64,000 bases of DNA from contig JBAIZL010000002.1 in NCBI GenBank assembly GCA_036971475.1, positions 167,812,214-167,876,213 of the forward strand. The letters run 5' to 3'. Position 1 is the stretch's first letter, and each line of letters begins with the position of its first letter. Source of the stretch: Prosapia bicincta. Taxonomy: Eukaryota; Arthropoda; Insecta; Hemiptera; Cercopidae. The position numbers and the translations under genes were made by a program. Positions 43,401-55,100 of this stretch are shown one piece after another. The notes under the pieces are model-generated. The model saw nothing but the letters and a program-made list of their open reading frames with translations, had not been told where the DNA came from and did not search any database.

Positions 43401-44667
43401 ATATGCATATAAATTTACAATAGGAAAATTATAGTTTTTATATTTGTAACATGAACAAGAGAATCTAAATAAGAAACATTGCAAAGCAGTTACTTCTTTT
43501 AATCTCTCCTCAAATTGAACTATGGTTGTTTTATATATTCTACTACACGAATTTTCTACAGAGTGAATTATGAATATAACAAAACATAAATCTTTTAGGG
43601 AATCGATTCAAGAATTATAAATTATATAGTATTGTGTGAAAAGGAGATATTTACAAAATTAATAAACATAACCATAAAAATCAAAATTTTTTCGACATGA
43701 CACTAATACCTGTAAAATTTTGTTTTCCTACACTATAACAATGTTATGCTATTTTTAAAATTATAAGTAACAAACAAAAAGAAAACAAGTTTAATACTAA
43801 ACAAACAATATTTATAAATATTAGGCATATTCGTCATGTGAAACAACTTATTACTCATTTATTTTTAAAAAACTACTCTAAGTGATTAACCCTCACCAAA
43901 AAAAAAATGTAGTTACTAATTCCGAAGTTGCAATAAACCTCACACACTGCTAACAACATGACTGATAAAGAAAGACGCACTTGAGGCAGGGATTGTGAAA
44001 GATAGATTTCATATATACATTTCAAACTGAAATATGAGTCAACAATATTACAACAAAAAAAAACCTCCAATAATTGTCTGATATCCCTTATTATGTGTTC
44101 AAGTCTCTAAAATATTTAAATTTCTAATAAAACGTTTGGCATTTAAAAAACATTTTTGAAGACTATAATTTGATGTTAACAACAGGCCTTTAATCTCATC
44201 ATAGGCAAAGTTTTTATACTACAAAAACGTTTTTATACACTACAAGCAGATTCACTGTGGATGGGGGAAGTGGTCTAAATGAAGTTATTCTAACTAACAT
44301 TTATAGCAGTTAAATTGTCAAACCCGTATATCTTTTTCAAACAAGTTGAAAGAATAGAGGGTTTTTATTTTGCAAAAACTGTAAACAAGAAGAAACCTAA
44401 TACCAACACTCCTCCTCGAAGACCTATCAATTGCGCCCATTTAAACTGCATTGTAGTCTAGCTGACATTGTGTAAACAACTTTAAAAAAATAAAACTATG
44501 TCTTGCAATAATTACAAAGAGGACACTTGCCATAAACGTTTAACGGTGAGGAGTGCCAAATCATTTTCATTTTGTTAGTTTTTTCTAAATACGTTCAAAG
44601 CATAAACAAATTCGTTTACTTCATAATTCCGAACTGTTTCTTTCTAACAACATATAATCAATAAATC
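40480..44667. other. 4.2 kb AT-rich DNA, no gene seen
   Basis: No coding region, RNA gene or inverted repeat is recognised. A short plus-to-minus scan finds only brief F/I/K/N-rich frames. Confidence 0.55.
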
Positions 44668-44671
44668 TGAC

Positions 44672-44730
<59 letters not shown>
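44668..44730. repeat. (TA)n microsatellite
   Basis: TA run of about 63 bp with one TTTA interruption. Confidence 0.95.
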
Positions 44731-44734
<4 letters not shown>

Positions 44735-44950
44735 TATGTATATTTATTATCTTAAAAAATCATTGAATAACACTTAATAGCAATAAAACATAAATTTGAA
44801 AAGATCGCCTCTTGAAAATAACAACGTTTCCTCCAAAGACTGCAAAGTTGTGTTTCTGAGATCCCCTTATACTTCCCAGCTGGTTGTACTGCCTTGGCTT
44901 GCTCAGTCGGGCTACAGCCATCGTTTGTGTTGCACAGTGTTTTTTCTCTT

Positions 44951-45250
44951 GGTGCGAGAAAAATGGTATGTGTTTTGTTTGAGCAACGCAAATTGTAAGT
45001 GAAACTTTAAAATCCGTCACATATGTCCATCCTCATTTACAACAAATGTATGGGGAAGAATGTATGTCACGTACACTGGTTTTTGAGTGGTATAAACGTT
45101 TTAGAGAAGGGCGAAAAGATGTTAAGGATGATCCATGCTCAGGATTGCCATCAACTAGGAAAACGGATTAAACCATTGAAAAATTGAAAAGCTTATCCAC
45201 CACGTTCGCCGGCTAAGTATTCGTCGAACAGCAGAAACTGTATATATCGA
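44951..45250 (+). pseudogene. mariner-type transposase fragment (N-terminal DNA-binding region)
   Basis: The best segment begins near 45045: YGEECMSRTLVFEWYKRF, then REGRKDVKDDPCSGLPST and RKTD followed by a stop. This matches the helix-turn-helix region and linker of mariner transposases. Further on, a frameshift is needed to read RRLSIRRTAETV, the start of the second DNA-binding helix-turn-helix. Upstream, CVLFEQRKL, a stop and VKL (44973-45008) fits the usual N-terminus with losses. The copy therefore has at least two stops and a frameshift, and ends near 45250 in AT-rich DNA. It is a different stretch of transposase from that at 40273-40443, so the two are probably separate insertions. 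The 5' extent (back to about 44830) is uncertain. Confidence 0.8.
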
Positions 45251-45974
45251 TTATTTATATATTGTGATTATTCATCTGTATGTATCATGAATTTTTTACC
45301 TACGACCTAGAAGTTACGGGGCAAACAATTCATTGGAAAACCCGAAATTTTGTTAATTAACCTAAATTAAAGTGAGACTTAAATATAGAAGAATTTAACT
45401 ATCAGAATAAGTACTTGAAAGGGAATCTAAATCACAACGCAAATGCCCAAAAATCAGTGTTAGGGCGCTTTTTTAAATTGTAGGTATATAAATATTAGCA
45501 GTCTACCCATATTATGTGAGAACTAATAAATAGTTATCTAGACTCAATTGCCTATAAAACTATTGAACCACTATAAAAACGAAACAGTACCGTGTAAAGG
45601 TTTTAACAAATTACTGTACCTGATCTTGTATAATTTATTTATCTAACAGATGATTCTTTATCAAGGAAATGTACAGAAATAACATTACATATTCATAGGC
45701 TTATTTTACTACATGAATCCACAGATGTTTTTAAAAATAATTAAAACAAAATGGTACAAGTAAAGGAATTCGATTTACTCGGGTGAGGTGATGATAAGTA
45801 ATAGGTATACTAAGTGTTTGTCATAGTGGAGCATTTGCGAGCTCTTGTGCTAATTCATTGCAATATGAATAAATGTAAATTCATTCGAATTTAAATTTTA
45901 GAAAAGTCTTTTACGGTAAAATAGTTCATTACTTCTTTTTATATAAATATGTTTCAAATATGAAAAATGTGTGT
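45251..45974. other. AT-rich DNA, no gene seen
   Basis: No feature is recognised in this stretch. Confidence 0.55.
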
Positions 45975-45995
45975 ATATATATATAAATGTGTATA

Positions 45996-46046
<51 letters not shown>
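45975..46046. repeat. (TA)n microsatellite with TG interruptions
   Basis: Interrupted TA run (TATATATATAAATGTGTATATA..) becoming pure TA. Confidence 0.93.
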
Positions 46047-46048
<2 letters not shown>

Positions 46049-47221
46049 AAAATTGTAAATATTATTTTTTTCTTTATAAAACAATTATTTTCTAACGATA
46101 AGTTAAATATTGGATATTCTTGGTTTAAGAGTGAAAAATCATGAAGTAAAATCCATTCTTCCCAGATGTTGTAAAATTGCCATCATTTGTAAACAAATAA
46201 AATCTTATTTACATTAGGTTATCTAAAAATATCTATGTTATAAAAGTTACACTATATCTAGTACTAAGCGCCATGGATTGGCTATATTAGAGAACTTCTT
46301 ACATTGATTCCTCCTACAGAACAAAATGAGCTTAGATTTATACATATTTTAAAGGTAGACTATATCTGTAGCTACATTGCTTTTAAAACACTATTGTATA
46401 CCTTAGAGGTTCTTGCATAATAGCGTTGTAACTACGATTTTATGAAGAAAATTCCACAGCTTCTAGAAAAACCAAAGCATATCTATATTTTGGAAGGCAT
46501 AAAAATTATTGTCGGAAAGGAATATTTTGTTCTCTTGAAAATAAATACATCAATAATTGTGGTAATATTTATCAATCTAAGCTATGAAATAGTTTTTAGC
46601 AAATAGTAACAGATAATTTCTAGCTGCGTGCAACAATCACGTTTGTCAGTATGTGGGTAGGAACATAGGACATTGGTATTTTGAAATAGGAAAGTAGACA
46701 AATCTTGTACTATTTGGAAGAAGAAATAGTTATAGATATGATGAGACCAATCCCAAACTTCTTTACTATAAAGCGAAATTCTGTGTTATCCTTGTTCCTA
46801 AGATAACTCATGGCAGCTGTCAGAGACTCAAATCCACTCCCTAACCGACATCTAAAGATAATAAGGCCTAATAGTTATTGGAAGAAGCTGATCACATTGC
46901 TTCACCGTTATTACACGTATCAGTAATAAATAATATTGCACATACATTCTTAAGTATAATTTTACATTCATTAGTTATAGTGAAACTAATTGTAATTAAA
47001 CTAAATGATATACTGAATAATACGAGTAAGTTTAAAAGAGGTAATATTTTCAATTCCTGAAAGTAAAATGTAACCTTCAAAAAGCGAAATTCCGTACTTC
47101 AACAAATGCCGGTTGTTAGCGGTGGTCTCCCGATCTGAGCTCAAGAAATAACGGCAGGCAAAAAGGCCTTAAAAACTATGTGTAGCAATGAATCCTCTAC
47201 TGAAACTCATAGACTTTTGTG
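46047..47221. other. AT-rich DNA downstream of a minus-strand LINE, no gene seen
   Basis: No coding region is recognised. The less AT-rich part at about 47090-47180 may belong to the target or to an older insertion next to the LINE 3' end. Confidence 0.5.
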
Positions 47222-47399
47222 TTATTATTTATTATTACTAAAAACTCGGAGGGAACTTATCGGTGTAGAGCACTTAGCTGCAGCCTTTGTACTCTCTTCC
47301 CATCCCTACCACAGGACTAGCTTAGTGGATACCTACCTCTTTGCAGAAATCAAGTACCCACCTGATATCTTCTGATATCCTCTGGTGTACATACCTCCC

Positions 47400-48140
47400 A
47401 GCCAAACCACTTTCTCCTTGCAGCTCCCAAAGCAGGACACTCTCAGAGTACGTGAATTGGGCTTTCCTCTTGGTCCTTGTCGCATCTCTTGCACACAGGG
47501 GACCTAGGTTTTTCCAATTTTGTATTGGAAGTCCCTCAGATTCCTGTGACCTGAGGCCTGCTGGCCTGTGACCAGCTCTACAAAAATTCTGAGTTGATGT
47601 CTACTTAAAGAGAGTAGTTCTTTGCCCCACAAATCTCCTGAGTAACCCCACAGCACCTTGGATTTGTTACACCCCAAGGTTGCATTCCATTCTTTCCTGC
47701 ACAACCTGTCAATATGTGCTGTGGTCCTCTTGCACCCCTCCTGAGGCGGGATGTCCACTGCCCTCAGCAACGGTCATTGAGGTATACACCCTAGTTTTGC
47801 TAAGGCGTCAGCTCTCTCATTCCCTATCCAGCCAGAATGTCCTGGAATCCAGCCTAGGTTGATTTAATTATTCTTACTCAGCTCTGCTAGAGAAGCTATA
47901 GTCTCAGCCACCAGCCTAGAGCTGGTACTAGCCTTATCTAAATCCAGATGGTCTTCTCCCTCCTGCTAGACCCTAATATTTCCTCAGCACATAAATTGAT
48001 CACGAAAACCTCCCCCTGGAAGACAGAGTTGTAGTCCTCCAGGCGACGACAAATCTGTATTGGTGTCTCGGTCCACTAAATCCTGCTCCCAAACCTTCCT
48101 TCATCTTGGACCCATCGGTGAACCAAATTTCAGCATGTTT
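47400..48140 (-). pseudogene. RNase H domain and C-terminal CCHC of the degenerate LINE
   Basis: Reading the minus strand from 48140: IWFTDGSKMKEGLGAGF carries the first RNase H Asp. After a frameshift, YNSVFQGEVFVINLCAEE carries the Glu. INLGWIPGHSGWIGNERADA has the His and final Asp. LSRHQLRIFVELVTGQQAS continues in the frame ending near 47504. A further shift gives VCKRCDKDQEESPIHVL, a TGA stop, then ECPAL, a C-x2-C-x8-H-x4-C knuckle with a stop inside it. All expected elements are present in order, but spread over several frames. Confidence 0.8.
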
Positions 48141-48317
48141 GGGTCTACACTCCGCCCATGCCTCTCTTGCAGGAATATGGATTTTGTAGTTTCCTTTTTC
48201 CCATTTAAGAGACAGTATCTTATCCTAAGATTTTATCCAGAGCTCCTTCAGTGAATCCCCAAATAGCTGTTAATGAGGTTTGCTACTTGTCTTCCACTGC
48301 CTGGTACAACTTAGCCG

Positions 48318-48839
48318 TTATGCAGTTTTCATTGCCCCCTTCCTAATTTGAAGACTCAAGGATGAAAAGCCCAACATAACCCTCATGGCCGCACATAGTG
48401 TGCTTCTCCTTGTAGCTGTTTTGCCTCTAAAGAAGAGCCCCTGCGCGCGGTCTAGCATTCTTTTACTTGTTTCTTTCTGTGCCCTGTCCCACCAGACGAT
48501 TGAGGCAAAGACCAACCTTGGCACCACAATGACGGAATAAATCCAGTTCATCTGACTTGGACCCAAACCCCATCTTGTGCCTATTGCTCCTCTCCAGAAC
48601 GTAGCTATGGCTTTTTCCACGTATCCTCCAAGTTCTCACGACAGAGTAGCTTCCTATCCAGAATAACTCCCAGATATTTAGCGCTCTCGACGTAGCTTAT
48701 TTTGGTATTGCCGACTTCCATCATCTCCAGCGATTTAGTATTATATCACCTAGTGAAGATGAGTGCCACAGATTTCTCTCCTTGAATGCATAGTGCATTC
48801 TCCCTGCACCATGCTTCTGTTACCTGAAGTGCCTCTTGA
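48318..48839 (-). pseudogene. post-RT (thumb/linker) region of the degenerate LINE
   Basis: Minus-strand reading after the YADD block gives VTEAWCRENALCIQ, a stop, then SYVESAKYLGVILDRKLL. Frame 48620-48318 follows: FWRGAIGTRWGLGPSQMNW, VVPRLVFASIVWWDRAQKE and LDRAQGLF. The YLGVILD phrase and the WGL..W.Y...V.P...YAS..WW pattern are standard for this family downstream of the RT catalytic core. There are stops and at least one frameshift. Confidence 0.82.
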
Positions 48840-50039
48840 AGCAGGTTTTTGAGGACCTATTCAAATTGTCCCCTAACAAGGATAGCTATATCATCCGCAT
48901 ATCCTACCACCTTGACATCCATTTCACTGAGCGTCCTTAGTAGGCCGTCCACGACAAGGCTCCACAGCAGAGGGGATAACACTTCACCCTGCGGGCAGCT
49001 CTCCGAGACCATCCTATTTATCGTGCACCCCATCCAGGATGCAAAACTTATACGGTTTTCCAAGGAACTCACAATCAGAAATCCCGTAATCCATAGCTGC
49101 TCTCTTGATGGCCAGTTTAGAGGTACTATTAAAAGCCTCCTCCACATCAAGAAAAGTCACAATACATATCCCCTTGTTGTTGATCTGACCCTCAATAGAG
49201 TCCACAACCAATAACAGCGCAGTCTCCACTGACCTACCAGTTCGGTAAACGTGTTGGCCCTCATGAAGCGGACACTGCTTCAGAAGTACCTCCTTCAAAT
49301 AGTGGTCCACCAGCCTTTCCAGTGTCTGAAACAAGAAAGATGTAAGGCTGATAGGTCTGAAGTCCTTTACCTCTGTGTAACCTTTCCTCCCCGGTTTGGG
49401 GATAAAGATAACTTTCGTTTTGAGCCAATTCCCGGGCGTGTAACCCAAGCAACATAGCCTCTGAGTAATCCTGTCAGTGAGACTATTATTTCCTCCAAGC
49501 AATTTTGTAGTAGTGCTGGAGTATAATTATCTAACCCAGGCGCATTAAAAGGCTCAAAAGACAGAATCGCCTCTCTCCCCTTTTGCGCTGAGATCACCTG
49601 CCCAGCAATATTCCAGTCCGCCCTTAGCCCAGTATGGCGCAGGTTTTGAGCACCGTCTCCTATCATGAAAACTGTGCCTCATAAGCACACGCAGAGTTTC
49701 CTCCTGGGTGTCAGTAAAGCTACCATCAGTCTTCTTGACAAACTTAAGCTCTCCCCTCGGTCCACGTGCTAACACCTTAAACCGTCTAACAATGTCACTC
49801 AGTGTGCTTGGCTCTGAGCACCACTTTTCCCAAGAAGCACGTTTAACCTCTTTAATAAGATTTTTATAGAGACCCTGGCTGTCTTTATATGCCTTCCAAG
49901 TCTCCGCCGTTTTCTCCTTCTTTGTCCTTTTAAAGAGCCTTCTAGTCTCTTTCCGTCTTGCCTCTAACTCGCTGTTCCACTTACGCTTAACACGCCCAGT
50001 GTTTATTCGCGAGAGAGGGCAATTTTCCTCAAACGACAT
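48840..50039 (-). pseudogene. reverse transcriptase region of the degenerate LINE, broken by frameshifts
   Basis: In order on the minus strand: 50039-49554 is the linker region, with the typical WNSELEARRKETRRLF and W..YK..IKEVKRASWEKWC pattern. Frame change near 49570 leads to ILSFEPFNAPGLDNYTPALL. Another near 49490 leads to WLKTKVIFIPKPGRKG, then FRPISLTSFLFQTLERLVD and FLDVEEAFN, which is motif A with Asp retained. A further shift near 49030-49060 leads to CPQGEVLSPLLW (motif B) and VVGYADDIAIL (motif C), ending at 48857. Catalytic residues survive, but at least three frameshifts prevent a single protein. RT of this kind copies element RNA at the nicked target. Confidence 0.88.
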
Positions 50040-50130
50040 TTATTCAACTAGATTTGTTCAACTAGTTGAGTAAATTTTAAATTTACTTAAACACGTTCAT
50101 TACGATCCCACTGTCGGATTTCCTTCGGAT

Positions 50131-50307
<177 letters not shown>

Positions 50308-52347
50308 GTCGTGTATAGATTACAGCACCTGGATTGATAAACCTTATATTTGAATGTCTTATTACTGTTTAAAGAGTTATTAAAAGTTTATAGTGTTCCT
50401 AATAATTTTGACTCTAAACAGTTGGCTTAAATTTAATTTTAATTAATACCTATTACTTCAGTGGTTCCTTTATTCACTTCACTTCACACCCATTCCATTA
50501 TTCAATATATCATTAATTTCACTTTCTCTAATCACTAAAAGCGTTTCTGTATTGTAACTGCCTTAATTTCTGAAATATCTCTCTTACTAATTCCACTTAA
50601 AATTTTATTATCTTCTTCACCTAATATCAATCTATAATTAAATATCGTACATACTGTTTTTTATCTCCCTTCCTTAATATTCACTTTCTATTTAAATATC
50701 TTTCTTACTTTATAACATTTTTTCAAACGTTTTCCTACGTTTTTATATTATTTAGATATTTTTAGTTTCTTGCTTTAGTTCGTACAAAAATGTAAAGCGT
50801 AGGTAACAGTATATTTAAGTAAATATTCTACAATAAATTTTTTTAATTACATAATTCGTTTTAGGTATCGTTTAAGACTCAGAGAAATAATGGTTCGGAA
50901 TAGACAGTATCATTTATCAATTTATGAGAAACATCCCTTTGAATCGTTTATTGCAGATTTAAGAATTTGTTTATATCCCATTTTATCGGTTATAGTTACA
51001 GTATAGTAAAGTTTTGAAAATAATAACTTGAAACTTTTATTTCGTAAAGTTTTCTTAAAGTTCATATTGCGTATAAGCGTATGTTAATGTGTGTGTTTCT
51101 ATATTTATATGGGGTATGTAGATCAAGAACAATTATTAATTATAATGATCACAATCATACATAATAATCAAACTGGCCGCCAGATGACCATTATGTTCAT
51201 TGTATCAGGATTGATAATTTTTTCCAACAATGGCGTTCAACTGTTAACACTCCTAAGCTACTGCGTCACATAGTAAGCCTATTCCATGCATTCAATCCAG
51301 AGCACATTTTATCTAATAGCAATCCCATACTTCATACAAGGTCAAATAGTTTTATTTGTCTCGTTTCACTGCCTTTTCGCTGCAAAATCCTACTAGTACT
51401 GTATTAATCAAAACATTTCTGTTAATAAAGATTTAATGAGTAGTATTGCTTCAGCTTGTAATCCCTACGTATTTTGTCCTCTATACATGTTTTATTGTTA
51501 CCGTAACAATATTGTAACTTTCTCTTGGAAATACACCAGGGTTTGCGTCTGAGAGAAAACTCATTTTAAAAACTTTCCATTCAGCAAACACTTTATAGAT
51601 TTGAAAGTTTTGCAGAAGAGTCGCTTCAAAGTTATAATATTCTAAGCACATCACCACAAGAAATTTACAAGGTAAAGTTATAAACAGAGAATTTTGTAAA
51701 CAAAAAACGCATTCAAATGCTAATATGATAAACGACGAATTACGATGTAAATTGTTTTCATTACAAGTTGCAAACCGTTTTGTCAAAATGTTCAACTAGG
51801 CCAAGTTTCCGTTCAACCATATAAGTGATTTTACTATGTACAGTTTTTATAACTCTATCAAAATTTGTAATTCAAATAAAAAAACTATCATCCTTAATAA
51901 AAATTAGTAATTTAATAATGCATATATATTTTTACCAACATATTTTTGTCGATAAATCATAAATATACTTAGTGAATTATAGCAATCAAGGAACTGTTAT
52001 GTTTCTGCATTTTACAAATCTGAATGTTGCGAAAATACAGGATCGGTATGAGGTAGTCAATCGAAAAAATGAATAGTATACAAAGCCATCCAATAATAAT
52101 GTATAATGAGTTATAGCCTTATTGTTATAACATTTTGAAAAATTAAATATTATCGTTGGACACGTTTTGAAAACTAAGATGATTGGATTTGTTATTTAGA
52201 TAGAAACTTATCTTCATGGAAGATTGGAACTTTACAAAATATAATTAAATTATAAGATATAAAATTATAATTACAAAATCAATTTTAAATATATAATCAT
52301 ATATATGATCTATATTTAACTGTATGAAGCAACTGTGGCGTAATGTT
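50308..52347. other. 2.0 kb AT-rich DNA, no gene seen
   Basis: I see no supported coding region. The 104-codon minus frame at 51481-51795 has no recognisable domain and typical AT-driven composition. Confidence 0.55.
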
Positions 52348-52614
52348 TATTTTTAAATAAATAAAACCTCTAAACCACAAATAACATTTGTGAGGGGGAG
52401 TTTACTGCAACGTGATTAGTCGTAACATTTGTTTTTAAATAAGGGGCGTGGCGAAGTAGTTACCGGTTTATGCCTATATGATTGTTGTATTATGTTGTTT
52501 ATAATTAGTTGTATTTTTTAAATACCTCTGAAGATGATTGCTTGGCAATTGAAATGTGCATAAGGTTTTAATAAATGTTATTTGTGGTTTAGAGGTTTTA
52601 TTTATTTAAAAATA
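52348..52614. mobile_element. MITE-like element, 267 bp with ~43 bp terminal inverted repeats
   Basis: Left end TATTTTTAAATAAATAAAAC, continuing CTCTAAACCACAAATAACATTT, is the reverse complement of the right end (52572-52614) with essentially no mismatch. The interior is unrelated to a transposase. It includes CTCTGAAGATGATTGC, then TTG, then GCAATTGAAATG (52528-52555), a perfect ATTGC/GCAAT hairpin beside GAAA. The very similar arms mean the element is young or kept paired. The TA at both borders could be a target-site duplication. Confidence 0.85.
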
Positions 52615-52696
52615 TGATCTATATATATATATATGTTTAAATAAACAAAGTATTAAGAATGAGCATACAATCACTAACACATTTATAAATAAATAA

Positions 52697-52743
<47 letters not shown>

Positions 52744-53743
52744 TATCTATATATATATAAATTTTACATTACGTAAAATATGGGGAGACATTACATTACT
52801 ATACAAGCTAGGGTGTCAAGGCAGCTTATGCAACAGGAAATTTACGGTAACAAAATACATTATGTTAATAAACGTTTTTCTTAAATATGTTTGAAAATAA
52901 CATCTACACTAATAACTATATTTACACTTTTTATATGTTGCACTGTATAATTTCTTTTGACATATTTTTATTTCAAAAACTTCAAAGAATAGAATTCCTT
53001 TGCTACTGATTCCTATAATTGACTTTTATTTTCATTTTACATATTTGTAAGTTCTAACTATGCCTTTGTTGATAATGAATTTTTCCTTTTTAGATTAATA
53101 TTAAAATCAGGAAGGAACTATGAAATGAAATTGATGGTAATGACGTTAAAGAATAATTGTACATACACGCTACGTAATGGTGGATTTTTCCATCATTTTA
53201 ATGGCTTGGCCTCATGTAAAATATTTCACAGATATTTTGTGACACAATATACTTGATATTAGATGGTATTAGTTTTTTTTACGTAACTTATATCTCAGTT
53301 TTTTAGACGCACAAGGCCTTTCATTTGGTGATATTCGACAAAGACTCGCAATATTTAATTGGAGCCGTAGTCCCTGAACGAACTTCAAAATATGACTGAA
53401 TGTGAAATATAATCATAAAAAAAACGTGTTCAATAACTAAGAGACTGGCACAATTTTTTTCTGTAACAATCATTGAACCTGATATGTCTAGTTATGTCTT
53501 GCTTTGTAAGCCCTAGTTATTTTAACTTACCTCTTGGTATGTATGTATGTGGGTTAAAATAAACGAAATATAAATTATAAGCCTTTATTTAGGACCATAA
53601 TTTTAGGTTGACTGACAGTTTGAAAACTAACTCTTCGAAAAATGCTTCAGAACAGAATGAACAGTAGTCATATAAATTGAAATTGTTATTATACTTATCT
53701 TCGTGTCAGGAATATTTCTAAAATTTTAGTATACTTATCTTCC
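52615..53743. other. AT-rich DNA with (TA)n tracts near 52618 and 52700-52758, no gene seen
   Basis: Two short TA-rich tracts lie at the left. The remainder shows no gene or repeat that I can recognise. Confidence 0.55.
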
Positions 53744-53895
53744 TTTCCTAAAATTACAATATTGTTTTCTGTTGACGCGTTTCAGAATGTCTCCATTTTC
53801 TAAACCTATACCGTAATCAAGCTTCCGATATAAGGTTTGAAAATGGAGTCAGTCAGAAACGCGTCAACAGAGAGTATTGTTGTAATGTTAGGAAA
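53744..53895. repeat. 152 bp foldback palindrome
   Basis: The left arm (TTTCCTAAAATTACAATATT, then CTGTTGACGCGTTTC and CTCCATTTTC) is repeated in inverted form on the right. The reverse complement of the right arm reads TTTCCTAACATTACAACAAT, CTGTTGACGCGTTTC and CTCCATTTTC. The arms are about 66 bp with a handful of mismatches, leaving a spacer of about 20 bp. It resembles a foldback MITE. There is no coding capacity. Confidence 0.85.
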
Positions 53896-54419
53896 TGCAG
53901 AAAATTGTACACAAATACATAGTCATGTAAATTATTGTTATTTTTATTTTATAATCTCTAGATGCTAGCAATGTAGTTTTTGTAATGACCTCTAGAAACC
54001 CAGGGTTCTACCAAAACCAAAATAAAAAAATTTCAAGAAACATTTCCGGTTTAAAACGAGTACAAGTATTACACATAAAATATTTGATTTTTATCTTTTT
54101 ATTAGGTTTTGTTGCTCAGTGTTGTATTTTTATTCTGTATCTGATAGTGCGACTAAATACCCCTCATGTCAAATAGTTAACGGAAATCCGTGTTGTTTAA
54201 AAAGCCGTACAGCAATTACAGGACAAAAATGAAATATAAAAATATTCAAAATATAAACAATAGTTTATTTTAGCTATTTTCTTCTTTAAAAGGTTTTTCT
54301 TAAGCTTTGAAACCGGTTTTGATTTATCACTTTCGCTATAAATCATATTCTACTTCATCTGAGGTACTGCTAAACTTAGGCTACTATTGATCTTTTCATA
54401 AAATGTTTATTATGATTAG
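53896..54419. other. AT-rich DNA with a short hairpin motif, no gene seen
   Basis: A perfect 7 bp inverted repeat GATTTAT..ATAAATC with a CACTTTCGCT loop lies at 54321-54344. Read on the minus strand it is preceded by CCTCAGATGAAG. The arrangement resembles the GATGA-hairpin-GAAA motif in elements elsewhere in this window. Confidence 0.5.
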
Positions 54420-54464
<45 letters not shown>

Positions 54465-54487
54465 TTGTGTGTGTTTATGTTTGTGTG

Positions 54488-54520
<33 letters not shown>

Positions 54521-54521
54521 A
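54420..54521. repeat. (TA)n(TG)n compound microsatellite
   Basis: TA run followed by about 75 bp of TG repeats with TT interruptions. Confidence 0.96.
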
Positions 54522-55033
54522 TTATGTTCTATTTCATGATTTTATATCAGTACACTGGACTATAGATCTGTATATCAGTACAGTATATCAATAGATCTGG
54601 ACTACTTCATTGAAACTTAGGGATATTTATATTCTAATTCAAGTTAATTAGTGAAGCTACACGACAAACGTTTTAGGGAGGGTTCCGAACTGTATTTTGT
54701 AGAACGTAAATAATAATGTTAAACAACATTAGTTAGAAAATCAGAAATAATTATGGTTTAACATAAAAAGAAGATGCGAATAAATTGAACCAAATGACTA
54801 ACAACAAAGTTCTAATATCAAATACAAAATACATAGACTATGTTTTATTCGTACGATGTAGGGTATTATCTCCCCATATATATATATATATATATATATA
54901 CAACAAGGTAACTATATCTTCGATGTTATATAACATCAGATGGAGTGCAAACATACGTATAGAGGAATAATCCTAAAAAGAGGATAGCATTTAAAGATAT
55001 CATTGGACCAACTACAAACATTCGACTTCCTTG

Positions 55034-55037
<4 letters not shown>
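54522..55037. other. AT-rich DNA with a short (TA)n at 54876-54901, no gene seen
   Basis: Only simple sequence is recognised. Open frames are short and repeat-driven. Confidence 0.55.
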
Positions 55038-55076
<39 letters not shown>

Positions 55077-55100
55077 ACATATTCACTCTCTCTCTCTTTT
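55038..55100. repeat. (CT)n microsatellite
   Basis: CT repeats with a TTTCTCTCACATATTCA interruption, then CT again. Confidence 0.95.

Larger units (their letters stand above)
47222..50040 (-). mobile_element. degenerate 5'-truncated non-LTR retrotransposon (R1/I-type, RNase H-encoding)
   Basis: On the minus strand, 50039 to about 47250 encodes consecutive pieces of one LINE ORF2 in shifting frames: linker, RT, RNase H and the C-terminal CCHC. The 3' end is followed by TAGTAATAATAAATAATAAC (around 47222-47243), a plausible simple-repeat tail. The endonuclease domain is absent, so the copy is 5'-truncated at about 50040. That is usual for LINE insertions that fail to complete. I could not find a clean target-site duplication. 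The sequence is less AT-rich than its flanks. Confidence 0.88.

Noticed and set aside
44752..45020. Minus-strand frames of 79-86 codons over the mariner region
   Set aside because: The plus strand carries recognisable mariner N-terminal sequence in this area. The minus frames match nothing known to me.
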